From Teredinibacter haidensis (GTDB lineage: Bacteria; Pseudomonadota; Gammaproteobacteria; Pseudomonadales; Cellvibrionaceae), in the NCBI RefSeq assembly GCF_014211975.1, contig NZ_CP060084.1, forward strand, positions 1,116,001 through 1,180,000: a stretch of DNA of 64,000 bases, given 5' to 3'. Shown here in pieces: positions 62,159-64,000 of the stretch. A model generated the notes under the pieces. That model ran no database searches and had not been told where the DNA came from. It worked only from the letters and a program-made list of their open reading frames with translations. Position 1 is the stretch's first letter. Each line of letters opens with the position of its first letter. Made by a program: the position numbers and the translations under genes.

Positions 62159-63982
62159 ATGTTTAATGATCCTGTTGTATTGTTAGTGAGTGTTGGGCTT
62201 ATATCTCTGGCGTGTCAATACCTTGCCTATAGATTAAAACTACCGGCCATTTTACCGCTGTTAATATCGGGTATTGTTCTGGGGCCAATACTTGGAGTGC
62301 TGCATCCCGACGAGTTGTTTGGTGATTTATTGTTTCCCATTGTATCCCTTTCTGTCGCCATTATTTTATTTGAGGGCGCACTTACTTTACGTGTTCAAGA
62401 TATTGCTGGCCATGGTTCTATGGTGCGCAACCTCTGTACAGTCGGCGTGGTGTTGACTTGGTTAGTGGTGACGCCAGCAGCGCATTTTATGCTTGGGGTT
62501 AGTTGGCAGGTGGCCTTTCTATTTGGCGCAATTGTTACCGTAACTGGCCCTACAGTTGTTATCCCTATGCTACGTACGATTCGGCCGAGTTCTCGGGTGG
62601 CAAATATATTACGTTGGGAAGGGATTATTATTGATCCTATTGGCGCTTTATTGGCCGTATTGGTATATGAATATATTGCCAGCGACCAAAATGCACTGTC
62701 ACATACCCTGCAAGCATTCGGTTTAACGGTTGCTGTTGGCGTTGTGGTTGGCGCAGGGTTGGGGTACCTCATGGGTGTTGCGTTGCGTAACAACTGGATA
62801 CCTCTTTACCTACAAAACACGGCGGTACTTACACTAATGCTGGGAGGGTTCGCTTTTTCCAATGTGTTGGCCCATGAGTCAGGTTTGTTGACGGTTACCA
62901 TTATGGGTATTGGCTTAGCTAATATGAAGCATGTTGATGTGGACGACATATTAGAATTCAAAGAAACGTTAAGCGTGTTACTCATTTCAGCGCTATTTAT
63001 TTTGTTGGCTGCACGTATAAATTTTAGCGAGATACTCAGTATTGGCTGGGGGGCTGTTTTAGTCTTGGTTGTAATTATTTTTATCGCTCGCCCGTTGGGT
63101 GTATTCGCTTCGGCACTCGGTTCAGACATTACCGTTAACGAACGGTTGTTGCTTAGTTGGATAGCGCCGCGGGGCATTGTTGCGGCGGCGGTTTCGGCAT
63201 TGTTTGCCTTGCGGCTAGAAGCTCAGGGGGACGCACAGGCATCCATACTGGTTCCCATGGTTTTTCTGGTTATTATCTCAACTGTTGTTCTGCAAAGTTT
63301 AACATCGGTAACGGTGGCGAATTTGTTAAAGTTACGGGCTCCTTCTCCGAATGGAATATTAATATTCGGTACCAGTAAATTTGCACGGGCTTTAGCCAAG
63401 GGATTGATCGAGAATGGCATAACAGTACGTATGTGTGATACTAACTGGGACTCTATTGGTGAAGCGCGTATGGATAATATTCCAACTTATTACGGTAATC
63501 CTATATCTGAACACGCTGAGCGCACGTTGGATTTATCTGCAATAGGTCAGGTGTTAGTGCTATCGCCTTATCGGCAATTAAACCCATTGGTTACTTACCA
63601 CTTTGAATACACGATGGGAAAAGGGACGGTGCTTGCGTTAACGTCGGGTGAACAGGAAGGTAGAGCGAGCCACAAGGTATCAGAGGACTATGCGAAAAAG
63701 TTGGGCTTATTTAATGCAACGGCTACTTATGGACGCTTGGCGGGCTTGATAAGCCGCGGTGCAAAAATTAAAGGCACAAAATTATCTGAAACCTTTACCG
63801 AAGATCATTACCGTGAGACCTACGGTAATCGGGCAACACCGCTGTTTGCGGTTGATACTCAGGGGCACGTCTATTTTTATACCTTGGACAAGCCCATTAA
63901 GCCAAAAGCTGACTGGACGCTCGTAAGCTTGGTTGAGAACGAAGAATCTGCTGCGAGCGAGCCGGTTGAATCAATGAGTTAA
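62159..63982 (+). CDS. CPA1-type cation:proton antiporter with TrkA-N-like domain
   Basis: 607 residues. About twelve to thirteen membrane helices in the first ~395 residues, with LRWEGIIIDPIGALLAVLVYE and SWIAPRGIVAAAVSALFALRL typical of the NhaP/CPA1 branch, probably exchanging Na+ or K+ for H+. A cytoplasmic Rossmann-like TrkA-N domain follows (ILIFGTSKFARALAKGL, about 400-520) and a further ~85-residue regulatory tail. The glycine motif is degenerate (GTSKFA), so nucleotide binding is uncertain. Confidence 0.88.
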   Translation: MFNDPVVLLVSVGLISLACQYLAYRLKLPAILPLLISGIVLGPILGVLHPDELFGDLLFPIVSLSVAIILFEGALTLRVQDIAGHGSMVRNLCTVGVVLTWLVVTPAAHFMLGVSWQVAFLFGAIVTVTGPTVVIPMLRTIRPSSRVANILRWEGIIIDPIGALLAVLVYEYIASDQNALSHTLQAFGLTVAVGVVVGAGLGYLMGVALRNNWIPLYLQNTAVLTLMLGGFAFSNVLAHESGLLTVTIMGIGLANMKHVDVDDILEFKETLSVLLISALFILLAARINFSEILSIGWGAVLVLVVIIFIARPLGVFASALGSDITVNERLLLSWIAPRGIVAAAVSALFALRLEAQGDAQASILVPMVFLVIISTVVLQSLTSVTVANLLKLRAPSPNGILIFGTSKFARALAKGLIENGITVRMCDTNWDSIGEARMDNIPTYYGNPISEHAERTLDLSAIGQVLVLSPYRQLNPLVTYHFEYTMGKGTVLALTSGEQEGRASHKVSEDYAKKLGLFNATATYGRLAGLISRGAKIKGTKLSETFTEDHYRETYGNRATPLFAVDTQGHVYFYTLDKPIKPKADWTLVSLVENEESAASEPVESMS

Positions 63983-64000
63983 GGCGCTACTTAGGTACCG

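Overview
The window is chromosomal DNA of a gammaproteobacterium, most likely a plant-polysaccharide-degrading member of the Cellvibrionaceae (Teredinibacter/Saccharophagus/Cellvibrio type). The evidence is the Pseudomonas/Cellvibrio-like gene order of the housekeeping blocks (trpFBA-accD-folC-SPOR gene; cvpA-purF-metZ; cspD/clpS-clpA/infA-bpt-aat-trxB/ftsK-lolA-rarA-crcB-serS-cysG) together with two multimodular GH11 xylanases whose CBM60, CE4 and CBM10 modules are joined by polyserine linkers, a signature of Cellvibrionaceae. Genus assignment is inference; no rRNA or tRNA gene was found.

Layout. 1-5.1 kb: end of trpF, trpB, trpA, accD, folC and a DedD-like SPOR gene. 5.2-8.0 kb: two leftward genes (TauE/SafE permease; receiver-TPR regulator) that separate this block from its usual continuation, cvpA-purF-metZ (8.1-11.5 kb). 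11.5-16.6 kb: a VanZ-like membrane protein with a C-terminal beta-rich domain, then MoxR ATPase, DUF58 protein and TgpA-type transglutaminase, which look like one operon. 16.8-20.2 kb: three transporters (ammonium, MFS, acetate). 20.3-24.9 kb (mostly leftward): SpoU methyltransferase, CBS protein, pdxJ, cyclophilin, SH3-domain protein, YciI-like and VC0807-like proteins. 25.0-29.9 kb: rnm, yciO, scpA, scpB, rluB and a small secreted PLA2-like protein. 29.9-37.3 kb: diguanylate cyclase, flavodoxin, cmoA/cmoB, a second receiver-TPR regulator with a soluble histidine kinase, nudJ-like and rluE. 37.5-55.8 kb: monomeric isocitrate dehydrogenase, the N-degron block (clpS, clpA, bpt, aat), trxB, ftsK to cysG, a small basic protein and glutathione reductase. 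55.8-57.3 kb: a gene-poor stretch with a 21/22-bp minisatellite. 57.3-61.9 kb: two tandem xylanase genes that are a segmental duplication including promoter, leader hairpin and terminator. 62.2-64.0 kb: a CPA1-type antiporter.

How the genes work together. Most of the window is core metabolism: tryptophan, purine, methionine, siroheme, pyridoxal phosphate and fatty-acid precursor synthesis, tRNA/rRNA modification, chromosome segregation (ScpAB, FtsK), and N-end-rule proteolysis. The accessory interest lies in (i) the xylanase duplication, where one copy carries an acetyl-xylan/NodB-type deacetylase module that the other lacks and where regulatory elements are conserved, including compensatory changes in the terminator stem; (ii) two paralogous receiver-TPR response regulators, one next to a sensorless histidine kinase; (iii) the minisatellite region. 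I did not see a defence island, prophage, CRISPR array or complete insertion sequence.
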